Below are positions 26,080 to 41,200 of a stretch of 64,000 nucleotides of DNA, piece by piece; position 1 is the stretch's first letter; every line of letters begins with the position of its first letter. The position numbers were made by a program, and so were the translations under genes. This DNA comes from Ursus arctos (lineage: Eukaryota; Chordata; Mammalia; Carnivora; Ursidae), in contig NW_026622874.1 of assembly GCF_023065955.2 (NCBI RefSeq), positions 80,808,917 to 80,872,916 on the forward strand, written 5' to 3'. Under the pieces are notes generated by a model. It saw nothing but the letters and a program-made list of their open reading frames with translations. It searched no databases and was not told the origin of the DNA.

Positions 26080-29000
26080 ACAAGACACACACACAGTGAG
26101 TGTTCTGCCATCCTTCACCTCTAACCACCTGTGGCTTTGGGAGAGGCCCCCAAAGATGATGATTTGTAACGGAGAAGCCTGTCAGCCCCTGCGTGAACTG
26201 CTTGTATTTGAGAGGTGAACGACGCCACAGACAAACTGGATGACCCACCCAACAGACACAAGGCCAGGACACGGTGCTGCCCAGACAGGAACAGGATTCC
26301 AGAAATGGTTACAACTGGAAACAGCCACCGTATTTACCTTGTCCTTCTCTGGGTCCTTCTTGGGCACGGTGCCACCTTTGTCCCCTTGAGCGCCACAGGT
26401 TTCTGAATTGGACCGAGGCCCTAGAAGAGACAGAGGTGGATTCAGACGGGTGTTGGCCACGCAAGATTCAAGCCAAAGCTCTACACCTGCCCCAGCCTGT
26501 TCTACTCTCCCACTCTCAGGTCCCTTCCAGATGCAGAGCGTTTCTCACAGGTCTCCGCTGACCTCTGTGGACAAAGGAGAGACCAGTCCCTCACCCTTGG
26601 GGATATGACCACTCCGCACAGTGGAGATGATTTCAGAACTAATCAATAACGCTGGACAACTGGGGCCTCCACACATGCAGGTGATGTAAAGACTGTGCTC
26701 CATTAAACCCAGAGCCCAAAACATCATGTCTGTGCAGGGCACCTGGGCAATGCTTTTATGTCTGTCTATTGCACAATGTCACACTTCTTCTCAATGGCAG
26801 ACCCCTGCTGCCCAGTTCTGTATGGTGAAACGAGACAGTCCACGAAATGGATGTCCACAGAAAGTTGAGGAATGTTCCTGTGTCCTCACTCAGGTTGATC
26901 CTTGCATTGCAAAGCCTCGTGGTACCTCCTCTACATCTTCTCCACCGACACATGTAGTCACACGATGAATACGCGCTACAACTCACATCATGCAATCCAG
27001 ATCATCTTACCACATGGTGGCGGAACGAGGGGCAGGGGAGGCCCGCATGTCGACCAAGGTGGAGGAGGCTGAGGTGGCCCACAGCCAATGAAGCCTGGTA
27101 AAGTTTGGTCCATAGGGCAGGGCATGCAGGTGGGCCGAGGAAACCCTCTCACATCCGGACCCACCTGCAGACAGACAGGAAAATAGTTTGGTGAGACAGA
27201 CAGAAGTTGTAACACCAAGAGATGAAACCCAGAGAAAGAGCTCTCAGCATCTGCCTCCTTCTCCAATACCACGTTCCAGCAGAGCCGCATCCGTGCTAGA
27301 GAACTTGACCCCTCCCCACTCCTGCCAACTATAACAACGGGGGAGAGGGGAATGGATATTACAGGAATAACCTACTGTCACCAAACATCACTAACCATGT
27401 CTGCCAATGGTCACTAGCAAGAAGTAGCATCTTCAAAGATGAAAAAGGAGCATGGCAAACTAGTGAAGGCAGGACACTCCAGACACGGAGGCATCGGGAT
27501 CCTGGACAACACTTCATCTTTCCTCCTCAACCACACAGAATATTTTGGTTTGTTAGCAAGAGAGAGAATGTGATGAAACTGCCCTTTCTTCTCAGGAATC
27601 CGAGCCACTCGAGGTGAATCCTTTGCCTGCAAGCCCCTGACTGTCCCCACGCTGCCTCACTTCCTGACACAAGGGTCTTCTGCTCTCTGCAGTTTCTGGC
27701 CATGGCCACAAACACACTTGAGGAATTAGGGGCCTGTGATCTGACAGGGGAATTGGAAAAGTGTTTTCCAAAAGGAACGTAATACCAATAACCCTTCTAT
27801 AACTCAGCAGCTGTGCTTATCTTAAAACACAGTCACTCGGACATTTCAGCACACTGAGTTCCAGAGTAATTTTGTCCAATAGGAAATTCAGATGGGAAGC
27901 ATAAGTTAGAGAATCCACAAAACTGTATATGCTTTCCGATGGAAAACTCGAGAACGTGTGATGAGAGAAGAAACCTGCTCTCACTGTGACTTCGGACCAA
28001 ACGACCTGCTCCTAGAAGCCCAACCGAAGGGCTTGTGGGGCACCGGTCATGCAGATAATCGCAAACATCCCCCCTTCAAAAGTGTGTGTCACAGTGTGTT
28101 TGGCGACACGACACTAACAGCTCTGATCATGCAAAATAGTTGTGGAAAGGGTACAAGGAGAGGGATTCTGTATAGCACGTTTACCAGCAGAAGTAAAACA
28201 GGGATGACTTACGAAACATGGCCTATCTAAGCACATTCCAAACCGCAAAGCAGATAATAAAAAATGCACGGAGAGCTTCCCCTAGTTTCCAGTCGTGAGG
28301 ATGACCACAGACCTTGTCACAGGTTAATCATCTAACCGCAATACGAACACAATACGTATCGCACCTGTACATACCCCAGTGGGAATCAGGCAGCCCAGAG
28401 ACTTCAGTGTGCAGTGAGCTGTCAGCTTCCTTGAGTTATTTCCCCCACGTGCGCTATGGGTGAGCACGGGTACACAAACACACACACAGACACACACACA
28501 CACACACGCACAAACACACACAAGACACACACACAGTGAGTGTTCTGCCATCCTTCACCTCTAACCACCTGTGGCTTTGGGAGAGGCCCCCAAAGATGAT
28601 GATTTGTAACGGAGAAGCCTGTCAGCCCCTGCGTGAACTGCTTGTATTTGAGAGGTGAACGACGCCACAGACAAACTGGATGACCCACCCAACAGACACA
28701 AGGCCAGGACACGGTGCTGCCCAGACAGGAACAGGATTCCAGAAATGGTTACAACTGGAAACAGCCACCGTATTTACCTTGTCCTTCTCTGGGTCCTTCT
28801 TGGGCACGGTGCCACCTTTGTCCCCTTGAGCGCCACAGGTTTCTGAATTGGACCGAGGCCCTAGAAGAGACAGAGGTGGATTCAGACGGGTGTTGGCCAC
28901 GCAAGATTCAAGCCAAAGCTCTACACCTGCCCCAGCCTGTTCTACTCTCCCACTCTCAGGTCCCTTCCAGATGCAGAGCGTTTCTCACAGGTCTCCGCTG

Positions 29001-30879
29001 ACCTCTGTGGACAAAGGAGAGACCAGTCCCTCACCCTTGGGGATATGACCACTCCGCACAGTGGAGATGATTTCAGAACTAATCAATAACGCTGGACAAC
29101 TGGGGCCTCCACACATGCAAGTGATGTAAAGACTGTGCTCCATTAAGCCCAGAGCCCAAAACATCATGTCTGTGCAGGGCACCTGGGCAATGCTTTTATG
29201 TCTGTCTATTGCACAATGTCACACTTCTTCTCAATGGCAGACCCCTGCTGCCCAGTTCTGTATGGTGAAACGAGACAGTCCACGAAATGGATGTCCACAG
29301 AAAGTTGAGGAATGTTCCTGTGTCCTCACTCAGGTTGATCCTTGCATTGCAAAGCCTCGTGGTACCTCCTCTACATCTTCTCCACCGACACATGTAGTCA
29401 CACGATGAATACGCGCTACAACTCACATCATACAATCCAGATCATCTTACCACATGGTGGCGGAACGAGGGGCAGGGGAGGCCCGCATGTCGACCAAGGT
29501 GGAGGAGGCTGAGGTGGCCCACAGCTAATGAAGCCTGGTAAAGTTTGGTCCATAGGGCAGGGCATGCAGGTGGGCTGAGGAAACCCTCTCACATCCGGAC
29601 CCACCTGCAGACAGACAGGAAAATAGTTTGGTGAGACAGACAGAAGTTGTAACACCAAGAGATGAAACCCAGAGAAAGAGCTCTCAGCATCTGCCTCCTT
29701 CTCCAATACCACGTTCCAGCAGAGCCGCATCCGTGCTAGAGAACTTGACCCCTCCCCACTGCTGCCAACTATAACAAGGGGGGAGAGGGGAATGGATATT
29801 ACAGGAATAACCTACTGTCACCAAACATCACTAACCATGTCTGCCAATGGTCACTAGCAAGAAGTAGCATCTTCAAAGATGAAAAAGGAGCATGGCAAAC
29901 TAGTGAAGGCAGGACACTCCAGACACGGAGGCATCGGGATCCTGGACAACACTTCATCTTTCCTCCTCAACCACACAGAATATTTTGGCTTGTTAACAAG
30001 AGAGAGAATGCCACTCGAGGTGAATCCTTTGCCTGCAAGCCCCTGACTGTCCCCACACTGCCTCACTTCCTGACACAAGGGTCTTCTGCTCTCTGCAGTT
30101 TCTGGCCATGGCCACAAACACACTTGAGGAATTAGGGGCCTGTGATCTGACAGGGGAATTGGAAAAGTGTTTTCCAAAAGGAACGTGATACCAATAACCC
30201 TTCTATAACTCAGCAGCTGTGCTTATCTTAAAACACAGTCACTCGGACATTTCAGCACACTGAGTTCCAGAGTAATTTTGTCCAATAGGAAATTCAGATG
30301 GGAAGCATAAGTTAGAGAATCCACAAAACTGTATATGCTTTCCGGTGGAAAACTCGAGAACGTGTGATGAGAGAAGAAACCTGCTCTCACTGTGACTTCG
30401 GACCAAACGACCTGCTCCTAGAAGCCCAACCGAAGGGCTTGTGGGGCACCGGTCATGCAGATAATCGCAAACATCCCCCCTTCAAAAGTGTGTGTCACAG
30501 TGTGTTTGGCGACACGACACTAACAGCTCTGATCATGCAAAATAGTTGTGGAAAGGGTACAAGGAGAGGGATTCTGTATAGCACGTTTACCAGCAGAAGT
30601 AAAACAGGGATGACTTACGAAACATGGCCTATCTAAGCACATTCCAAACCGCAAAGCAGATAATAAAAAATGCACGGAGAGCTTCCCCTAGTTTCCAGTC
30701 GTGAGGATGACCACAGACTTGTCACAGGTTAATCATCTAACCGCAATACGAACACAATAGGTATCGCACCTGTACATACCCCAGTGGGAATCAGGCAGCC
30801 CAGAGACTTCAGTGTGCAGTGAGCTGTCAGCTTCCTTGAGTTATTTCCCCCACGTGCGCTATGGGTGAGCAGGGGTACA

Positions 30880-30918
<39 letters not shown>

Positions 30919-33313
30919 ACAAGACACACACACAGTGAGTGTTCTGCCATCCTTCACCTCTAACCACCTGTGGCTTTGGGAGAGGCCCCCAAAGATGATG
31001 ATTTGTAACGGAGAAGCCTGTCAGCCCCTGCGTGAACTGCTTGTATTTGAGAGGTGAACGACGCCACAGACAAACTGGATGACCCACCCAACAGACACAA
31101 GGCCAGGACACGGTGCTGCCCAGACAGGAACAGGATTCCAGAAATGGTTACAACTGGAAACAGCCACCGTATTTACCTTGTCCTTCTCTGGGTCCTTCTT
31201 GGGCACGGTGCCACCTTTGTCCCCTTGAGCGCCACAGGTTTCTGAATTGGACCGAGGCCCTAGAAGAGACAGAGGTGGATTCAGACGGGTGTTGGCCACG
31301 CAAGATTCAAGCCAAAGCTCTACACCTGCCCCAGCCTGTTCTACTCTCCCACTCTCAGGTCCCTTCCAGATGCAGAGCGTTTCTCACAGGTCTCCGCTGA
31401 CCTCTGTGGACAAAGGAGAGACCAGTCCCTCACCCTTGGGGATATGACCACTCCGCACAGTGGAGATGATTTCAGAACTAATCAATAACGCTGGACAACT
31501 GGGGCCTCCACACATGCAGGTGATGTAAAGACTGTGCTCCATTAAACCCAGAGCCCAAAACATCATGTCTGTGCAGGGCACCTGGGCAATGCTTTTATGT
31601 CTGTCTATTGCACAATGTCACACTTCTTCTCAATGGCAGACCCCTGCTGCCCAGTTCTGTATGGTGAAACGAGACAGTCCACGAAATGGATGTCCACAGA
31701 AAGTTGAGGAATGTTCCTGTGTCCTCACTCAGGTTGATCCTTGCATTGCAAAGCCTCGTGGTACCTCCTCTACATCTTCTCCACCGACACATGTAGTCAC
31801 ACGATGAATACGCGCTACAACTCACATCATGCAATCCAGATCATCTTACCACATGGTGGCGGAACGAGGGGCAGGGGAGGCCCGCATGTCGACCAAGGTG
31901 GAGGAGGCTGAGGTGGCCCACAGCCAATGAAGCCTGGTAAAGTTTGGTCCATAGGGCAGGGCATGCAGGTGGGCCGAGGAAACCCTCTCACATCCGGACC
32001 CACCTGCAGACAGACAGGAAAATAGTTTGGTGAGACAGACAGAAGTTGTAACACCAAGAGATGAAACCCAGAGAAAGAGCTCTCAGCATCTGCCTCCTTC
32101 TCCAATACCACGTTCCAGCAGAGCCGCATCCGTGCTAGAGAACTTGACCCCTCCCCACTCCTGCCAACTATAACAACGGGGGAGAGGGGAATGGATATTA
32201 CAGGAATAACCTACTGTCACCAAACATCACTAACCATGTCTGCCAATGGTCACTAGCAAGAAGTAGCATCTTCAAAGATGAAAAAGGAGCATGGCAAACT
32301 AGTGAAGGCAGGACACTCCAGACACGGAGGCATCGGGATCCTGGACAACACTTCATCTTTCCTCCTCAACCACACAGAATATTTTGGTTTGTTAGCAAGA
32401 GAGAGAATGTGATGAAACTGCCCTTTCTTCTCAGGAATCCGAGCCACTCGAGGTGAATCCTTTGCCTGCAAGCCCCTGACTGTCCCCACGCTGCCTCACT
32501 TCCTGACACAAGGGTCTTCTGCTCTCTGCAGTTTCTGGCCATGGCCACAAACACACTTGAGGAATTAGGGGCCTGTGATCTGACAGGGGAATTGGAAAAG
32601 TGTTTTCCAAAAGGAACGTAATACCAATAACCCTTCTATAACTCAGCAGCTGTGCTTATCTTAAAACACAGTCACTCGGACATTTCAGCACACTGAGTTC
32701 CAGAGTAATTTTGTCCAATAGGAAATTAAGATGGGAAGCATAAGTTAGAGAATCCACAAAACTGTATATGCTTTCCGATGGAAAACTCGAGAACGTGTGA
32801 TGAGAGAAGAAACCTGCTCTCACTGTGACTTCGGACCAAACGACCTGCTCCTAGAAGCCCAACCGAAGGGCTTGTGGGGCACCGGTCATGCAGATAATCG
32901 CAAACATCCCCCCTTCAAAAGTGTGTGTCACAGTGTGTTTGGCGACACGACACTAACAGCTCTGATCATGCAAAATAGTTGTGGAAAGGGTACAAGGAGA
33001 GGGATTCTGTATAGCACGTTTACCAGCAGAAGTAAAACAGGGATGACTTACGAAACATGGCCTATCTAAGCACATTCCAAACCGCAAAGCAGATAATAAA
33101 AAATGCACGGAGAGCTTCCCCTAGTTTCCAGTCGTGAGGATGACCACAGACCTTGTCACAGGTTAATCATCTAACCGCAATACGAACACAATAGGTATCG
33201 CACCTGTACATACCCCAGTGGGAATCAGGCAGCCCAGAGACTTCAGTGTGCAGTGAGCTGTCAGCTTCCTTGAGTTATTTCCCCCACGTGCGCTATGGGT
33301 GAGCAGGGGTACA

Positions 33314-33352
<39 letters not shown>

Positions 33353-35747
33353 ACAAGACACACACACAGTGAGTGTTCTGCCATCCTTCACCTCTAACCA
33401 CCTGTGGCTTTGGGAGAGGCCCCCAAAGATGATGATTTGTAACGGAGAAGCCTGTCAGCCCCTGCGTGAACTGCTTGTATTTGAGAGGTGAACGACGCCA
33501 CAGACAAACTGGATGACCCACCCAACAGACGCAAGGCCAGGACACGGTGCTGCCCAGACAGGAACAGGATTCCAGAAATGGTTACAACTGGAAACAGCCA
33601 CCGTATTTACCTTGTCCTTCTCTGGGTCCTTCTTGGGCACGGTGCCACCTTTGTCCCCTTGAGCGCCACAGGTTTCTGAATTGGACCGAGGCCCTAGAAG
33701 AGACAGAGGTGGATTCAGACGGGTGTTGGCCACGCAAGATTCAAGCCAAAGCTCTACACCTGCCCCAGCCTGTTCTACTCTCCCACTCTCAGGTCCCTTC
33801 CAGATGCAGAGCGTTTCTCACAGGTCTCCGCTGACCTCTGTGGACAAAGGAGAGACCAGTCCCTCACCCTTGGGGATATGACCACTCCGCACAGTGGAGA
33901 TGATTTCAGAACTAATCAATAACGCTGGACAACTGGGGCCTCCACACATGCAGGTGATGTAAAGACTGTGCTCCATTAAACCCAGAGCCCAAAACATCAT
34001 GTCTGTGCAGGGCACCTGGGCAATGCTTTTATGTCTGTCTATTGCACAATGTCACACTTCTTCTCAATGGCAGACCCCTGCTGCCCAGTTCTGTATGGTG
34101 AAACGAGACAGTCCACGAAATGGATGTCCACAGAAAGTTGAGGAATGTTCCTGTGTCCTCACTCAGGTTGATCCTTGCATTGCAAAGCCTCGTGGTACCT
34201 CCTCTACATCTTCTCCACCGACACATGTAGTCACACGATGAATACACGCTACAACTCACATCATGCAATCCAGATCATCTTACCACATGGTGGCGGAACG
34301 AGGGGCAGGGGAGGCCCGCATGTCGACCAAGGTGGAGGAGGCTGAGGTGGCCCACAGCCAATGAAGCCTGGTAAAGTTTGGTCCATAGGGCAGGGCATGC
34401 AGGTGGGCCGAGGAAACCCTCTCACATCCGGACCCACCTGCAGACAGACAGGAAAATAGTTTGGTGAGACAGACAGAAGTTGTAACACCAAGAGATGAAA
34501 CCCAGAGAAAGAGCTCTCAGCATCTGCCTCCTTCTCCAATACCACGTTCCAGCAGAGCCGCATCCGTGCTAGAGAACTTGACCCCTCCCCACTCCTGCCA
34601 ACTATAACAACGGGGGAGAGGGGAATGGATATTACAGGAATAACCTACTGTCACCAAACATCACTAACCATGTCTGCCAATGGTCACTAGCAAGAAGTAG
34701 CATCTTCAAAGATGAAAAAGGAGCATGGCAAACTAGTGAAGGCAGGACACTCCAGACACGGAGGCATCGGGATCCTGGACAACACTTCATCTTTCCTCCT
34801 CAACCACACAGAATATTTTGGTTTGTTAGCAAGAGAGAGAATGTGATGAAACTGCCCTTTCTTCTCAGGAATCCGAGCCACTCGAGGTGAATCCTTTGCC
34901 TGCAAGCCCCTGACTGTCCCCACGCTGCCTCACTTCCTGACACAAGGGTCTTCTGCTCTCTGCAGTTTCTGGCCATGGCCACAAACACACTTGAGGAATT
35001 AGGGGCCTGTGATCTGACAGGGGAATTGGAAAAGTGTTTTCCAAAAGGAACGTAATACCAATAACCCTTCTATAACTCAGCAGCTGTGCTTATCTTAAAA
35101 CACAGTCACTCGGACATTTCAGCACACTGAGTTCCAGAGTAATTTTGTCCAATAGGAAATTCAGATGGGAAGCATAAGTTAGAGAATCCACAAAACTGTA
35201 TATGCTTTCCGATGGAAAACTCGAGAACGTGTGATGAGAGAAGAAACCTGCTCTCACTGTGACTTCGGACCAAACGACCTGCTCCTAGAAGCCCAACCGA
35301 AGGGCTTGTGGGGCACCGGTCATGCAGATAATCGCAAACATCCCCCCTTCAAAAGTGTGTGTCACAGTGTGTTTGGCGACACGACACTAACAGCTCTGAT
35401 CATGCAAAATAGTTGTGGAAAGGGTACAAGGAGAGGGATTCTGTATAGCACGTTTACCAGCAGAAGTAAAACAGGGATGACTTACGAAACATGGCCTATC
35501 TAAGCACATTCCAAACCGCAAAGCAGATAATAAAAAATGCACGGAGAGCTTCCCCTAGTTTCCAGTCGTGAGGATGACCACAGACCTTGTCACAGGTTAA
35601 TCATCTAACCGCAATACGAACACAATAGGTATCGCACCTGTACATACCCCAGTGGGAATCAGGCAGCCCAGAGACTTCAGTGTGCAGTGAGCTGTCAGCT
35701 TCCTTGAGTTATTTCCCCCACGTGCGCTATGGGTGAGCAGGGGTACA

Positions 35748-35786
<39 letters not shown>

Positions 35787-38181
35787 ACAAGACACACACA
35801 CAGTGAGTGTTCTGCCATCCTTCACCTCTAACCACCTGTGGCTTTGGGAGAGGCCCCCAAAGATGATGATTTGTAACGGAGAAGCCTGTCAGCCCCTGCG
35901 TGAACTGCTTGTATTTGAGAGGTGAACGACGCCACAGACAAACTGGATGACCCACCCAACAGACACAAGGCCAGGACACGGTGCTGCCCAGACAGGAACA
36001 GGATTCCAGAAATGGTTACAACTGGAAACAGCCACCGTATTTACCTTGTCCTTCTCTGGGTCCTTCTTGGGCACGGTGCCACCTTTGTCCCCTTGAGCGC
36101 CACAGGTTTCTGAATTGGACCGAGGCCCTAGAAGAGACAGAGGTGGATTCAGACGGGTGTTGGCCACGCAAGATTCAAGCCAAAGCTCTACACCTGCCCC
36201 AGCCTGTTCTACTCTCCCACTCTCAGGTCCCTTCCAGATGCAGAGCGTTTCTCACAGGTCTCCGCTGACCTCTGTGGACAAAGGAGAGACCAGTCCCTCA
36301 CCCTTGGGGATATGACCACTCCGCACAGTGGAGATGATTTCAGAACTAATCAATAACGCTGGACAACTGGGGCCTCCACACATGCAGGTGATGTAAAGAC
36401 TGTGCTCCATTAAACCCAGAGCCCAAAACATCATGTCTGTGCAGGGCACCTGGGCAATGCTTTTATGTCTGTCTATTGCACAATGTCACACTTCTTCTCA
36501 ATGGCAGACCCCTGCTGCCCAGTTCTGTATGGTGAAACGAGACAGTCCACGAAATGGATGTCCACAGAAAGTTGAGGAATGTTCCTGTGTCCTCACTCAG
36601 GTTGATCCTTGCATTGCAAAGCCTCGTGGTACCTCCTCTACATCTTCTCCACCGACACATGTAGTCACACGATGAATACACGCTACAACTCACATCATGC
36701 AATCCAGATCATCTTACCACATGGTGGCGGAACGAGGGGCAGGGGAGGCCCGCATGTCGACCAAGGTGGAGGAGGCTGAGGTGGCCCACAGCCAATGAAG
36801 CCTGGTAAAGTTTGATCCATAGGGCAGGGCATGCAGGTGGGCCGAGGAAACCCTCTCACATCCGGACCCACCTGCAGACAGACAGGAAAATAGTTTGGTG
36901 AGACAGACAGAAGTTGTAACACCAAGAGATGAAACCCAGAGAAAGAGCTCTCAGCATCTGCCTCCTTCTCCAATACCACGTTCCAGCAGAGCCGCATCCG
37001 TGCTAGAGAACTTGACCCCTCCCCACTCCTGCCAACTATAACAACGGGGGAGAGGGGAATGGATATTACAGGAATAACCTACTGTCACCAAACATCACTA
37101 ACCATGTCTGCCAATGGTCACTAGCAAGAAGTAGCATCTTCAAAGATGAAAAAGGAGCATGGCAAACTAGTGAAGGCAGGACACTCCAGACACGGAGGCA
37201 TCGGGATCCTGGACAACACTTCATCTTTCCTCCTCAACCACACAGAATATTTTGGTTTGTTAGCAAGAGAGAGAATGTGATGAAACTGCCCTTTCTTCTC
37301 AGGAATCCGAGCCACTCGAGGTGAATCCTTTGCCTGCAAGCCCCTGACTGTCCCCACGCTGCCTCACTTCCTGACACAAGGGTCTTCTGCTCTCTGCAGT
37401 TTCTGGCCATGGCCACAAACACACTTGAGGAATTAGGGGCCTGTGATCTGACAGGGGAATTGGAAAAGTGTTTTCCAAAAGGAACGTAATACCAATAACC
37501 CTTCTATAACTCAGCAGCTGTGCTTATCTTAAAACACAGTCACTCAGACATTTCAGCACACTGAGTTCCAGAGTAATTTTGTCCAATAGGAAATTCAGAT
37601 GGGAAGCATAAGTTAGAGAATCCACAAAACTGTATATGCTTTCCGATGGAAAACTCGAGAACGTGTGATGAGAGAAGAAACCTGCTCTCACTGTGACTTC
37701 GGACCAAACGACCTGCTCCTAGAAGCCCAACCGAAGGGCTTGTGGGGCACCGGTCATGCAGATAATCGCAAACATCCCCCCTTCAAAAGTGTGTGTCACA
37801 GTGTGTTTGGCGACACGACACTAACAGCTCTGATCATGCAAAATAGTTGTGGAAAGGGTACAAGGAGAGGGATTCTGTATAGCACGTTTACCAGCAGAAG
37901 TAAAACAGGGATGACTTACGAAACATGGCCTATCTAAGCACATTCCAAACCGCAAAGCAGATAATAAAAAATGCACGGAGAGCTTCCCCTAGTTTCCAGT
38001 CGTGAGGATGACCACAGACCTTGTCACAGGTTAATCATCTAACCGCAATACGAACACAATACGTATCGCACCTGTACATACCCCAGTGGGAATCAGGCAG
38101 CCCAGAGACTTCAGTGTGCAGTGAGCTGTCAGCTTCCTTGAGTTATTTCCCCCACGTGCGCTATGGGTGAGCAGGGGTACA

Positions 38182-38224
<43 letters not shown>

Positions 38225-41200
38225 ACAAGACACACACACAGTGAGTGTTCTGCCATCCTTCACCGCTAACCACCTGTGGCTTTGGGAGAGGCCCCCAAAG
38301 ATGATGATTTGTAACGGAGAAGCCTGTCAGCCCCTGCGTGAACTGCTTGTATTTGAGAGGTGAACGACGCCACAGACAAACTGGATGACCCACCCAACAG
38401 ACACAAGGCCAGGACACGGTGCTGCCCAGACAGGAACAGGATTCCAGAAATGGTTACAACTGGAAACAGCCACCGTATTTACCTTGTCCTTCTCTGGGTC
38501 CTTCTTGGGCACGGTGCCACCTTTGTCCCCTTGAGCGCCACAGGTTTCTGAATTGGACCGAGGCCCTAGAAGAGACAGAGGTGGATTCAGACGGGTGTTG
38601 GCCACGCAAGATTCAAGCCAAAGCTCTACACCTGCCCCAGCCTATTCTACTCTCCCACTCTCAGGTCCCTTCCAGATGCAGAGCATTTCTCACAGGTCTC
38701 CGCTGACCTCTGTGGACAAAGGAGAGACCAGTCCCTCACCCTTGGGGATATGACCACTCCGCACAGTAGAGATGATTTCAGAACTAATCAATAACGCTGG
38801 ACAACTGGGGCCTCCACACATGCAAGTGATGTAAAGACTGTGCTCCATTAAGCCCAGAGCCCAAAACATCATGTCTGTGCAGGGCACCTGGGCAATGCTT
38901 TTATGTCTGTCTATTGCACAATGTCACACTTCTTCTCAATGGCAGACCCCTGCTGCCCAGTTCTGTATGGTGAAACGAGACAGTCCACGAAATGGATGTC
39001 CACAGAAAGTTGAGGAATGTTCCTGTGTCCTCACTCAGGTTGATCCTTGCATTGCAAAGCCTCGTGGTACCTCCTCTACATCTTCTCCACCGACACATGT
39101 AGTCACACGATGAATACGCGCTACAACTCACATCATGCAATCCAGATCATCTTACCACATGGTGGCGGAACGAGGGGCAGGGGAGGCCCGCATGTCGACC
39201 AAGGTGGAGGAGGCTGAGGTGGCCCACAGCCAATGAAGCCTGGTAAAGTTTGGTCCATAGGGCAGGGCATGCAGGTGGGCCGAGGAAACCCTCTCACATC
39301 CGGACCCACCTGCAGACAGACAGGAAAATAGTTTGGTGAGACAGACAGAAGTTGTAACACCAAGAGATGAAACCCAGAGAAAGAGCTCTCAGCATCTGCC
39401 TCCTTCTCCAATACCACGTTCCAGCAGAGCCGCATCCGTGCTAGAGAACTTGACCCCTCCCCACTGCTGCCAACTATAACAAGGGGGGAGAGGGGAATGG
39501 ATATTACAGGAATAACCTACTGTCACCAAACATCACTAACCATGTCTGCCAATGGTCACTAGCAAGAAGTAGCATCTTCAAAGATGAAAAAGGAGCATGG
39601 CAAACTAGTGAAGGCAGGACACTCCAGACACGGAGGCATCGGGATCCTGGACAACACTTCATCTTTCCTCCTCAACCACACAGAATATTTTGGTTTGTTA
39701 ACAAGAGAGAGAATGTGATGAAACTGCCCTTTCTTCTCAGGAATCCGAGCCACTCGAGGTGAATCCTTTGCCTGCAAGCCCCTGACTGTCCCCACGCTGC
39801 CTCACTTCCTGACACAAGGGTCTTCTGCTCTCTGCAGTTTCTGGCCATGGCCACAAACACACTTGAGGAATTAGGGGCCTGTGATCTGACAGGGGAATTG
39901 GAAAAGTGTTTTCCAAAAGGAACGTGATACCAATAACCCTTCTATAACTCAGCAGCTGTGCTTATCTTAAAACACAGTCACTCGGACATTTCAGCACACT
40001 GAGTTCCAGAGTAATTTTGTCCAATAGGAAATTAAGATGGGAAGCATAAGTTAGGGAATCCACAAAACTGTATATGCTTTCCGATGGAAAACTCGAGAAC
40101 GTGTGATGAGAGAAGAAACCTGCTCTCACTGTGACTTCGGACCAAACGACCTGCTCCTAGAAGCCCAACCGAAGGGCTTGTGGGGCACCGGTCATGCAGA
40201 TAATCGCTAACATCCCCTCTTCAGAAAGTGTGTGTCACAGTGTGTTTTGCGACACGACACTAACAGCTCTGATCATGCAAAATAGTTGTGGAAAGGGTAC
40301 AAGGAGAGGGATTCTGTATAGCACGTTTACCAGCAGAAGTAAAACAGGGATGACTTACGAAACATGGCCTATCTAAGCACATTCCAAACCGCAAAGCAGA
40401 TAATAAAAAATGCACGGAGAGCTTCCCCTAGTTTCCAGTCGTGAGGATGACCACAGACCTTGTCACAGGTTAATCATCTAACCGCAATACGAACACAATA
40501 CGTATCGCACCTGTACATACCCCAGTGGGAATCAGGCAGCCCAGAGACTTCAGTGTGCAGTGAGCTGTCAGCTTCCTTGAGTTATTTCCCCCACGTGCGC
40601 TATGGGTGAGCACGGGTACACAAACACACACACAGACACACACACACACACACGCACAAACACACACAAGACACACACACAGTGAGTGTTCTGCCATCCT
40701 TCACCTCTAACCACCTGTGGCTTTGGGAGAGGCCCCCAAAGATGATGATTTGTAACGGAGAAGCCTGTCAGCCCCTGCGTGAACTGCTTGTATTTGAGAG
40801 GTGAACGACGCCACAGACAAACTGGATGACCCACCCAACAGACACAAGGCCAGGACACGGTGCTGCCCAGACAGGAACAGGATTCCAGAAATGGTTACAA
40901 CTGGAAACAGCCACCGTATTTACCTTGTCCTTCTCTGGGTCCTTCTTGGGCACGGTGCCACCTTTGTCCCCTTGAGCGCCACAGGTTTCTGAATTGGACC
41001 GAGGCCCTAGAAGAGACAGAGGTGGATTCAGACGGGTGTTGGCCACGCAAGATTCAAGCCAAAGCTCTACACCTGCCCCAGCCTGTTCTACTCTCCCACT
41101 CTCAGGTCCCTTCCAGATGCAGAGCGTTTCTCACAGGTCTCCGCTGACCTCTGTGGACAAAGGAGAGACCAGTCCCTCACCCTTGGGGATATGACCACTC

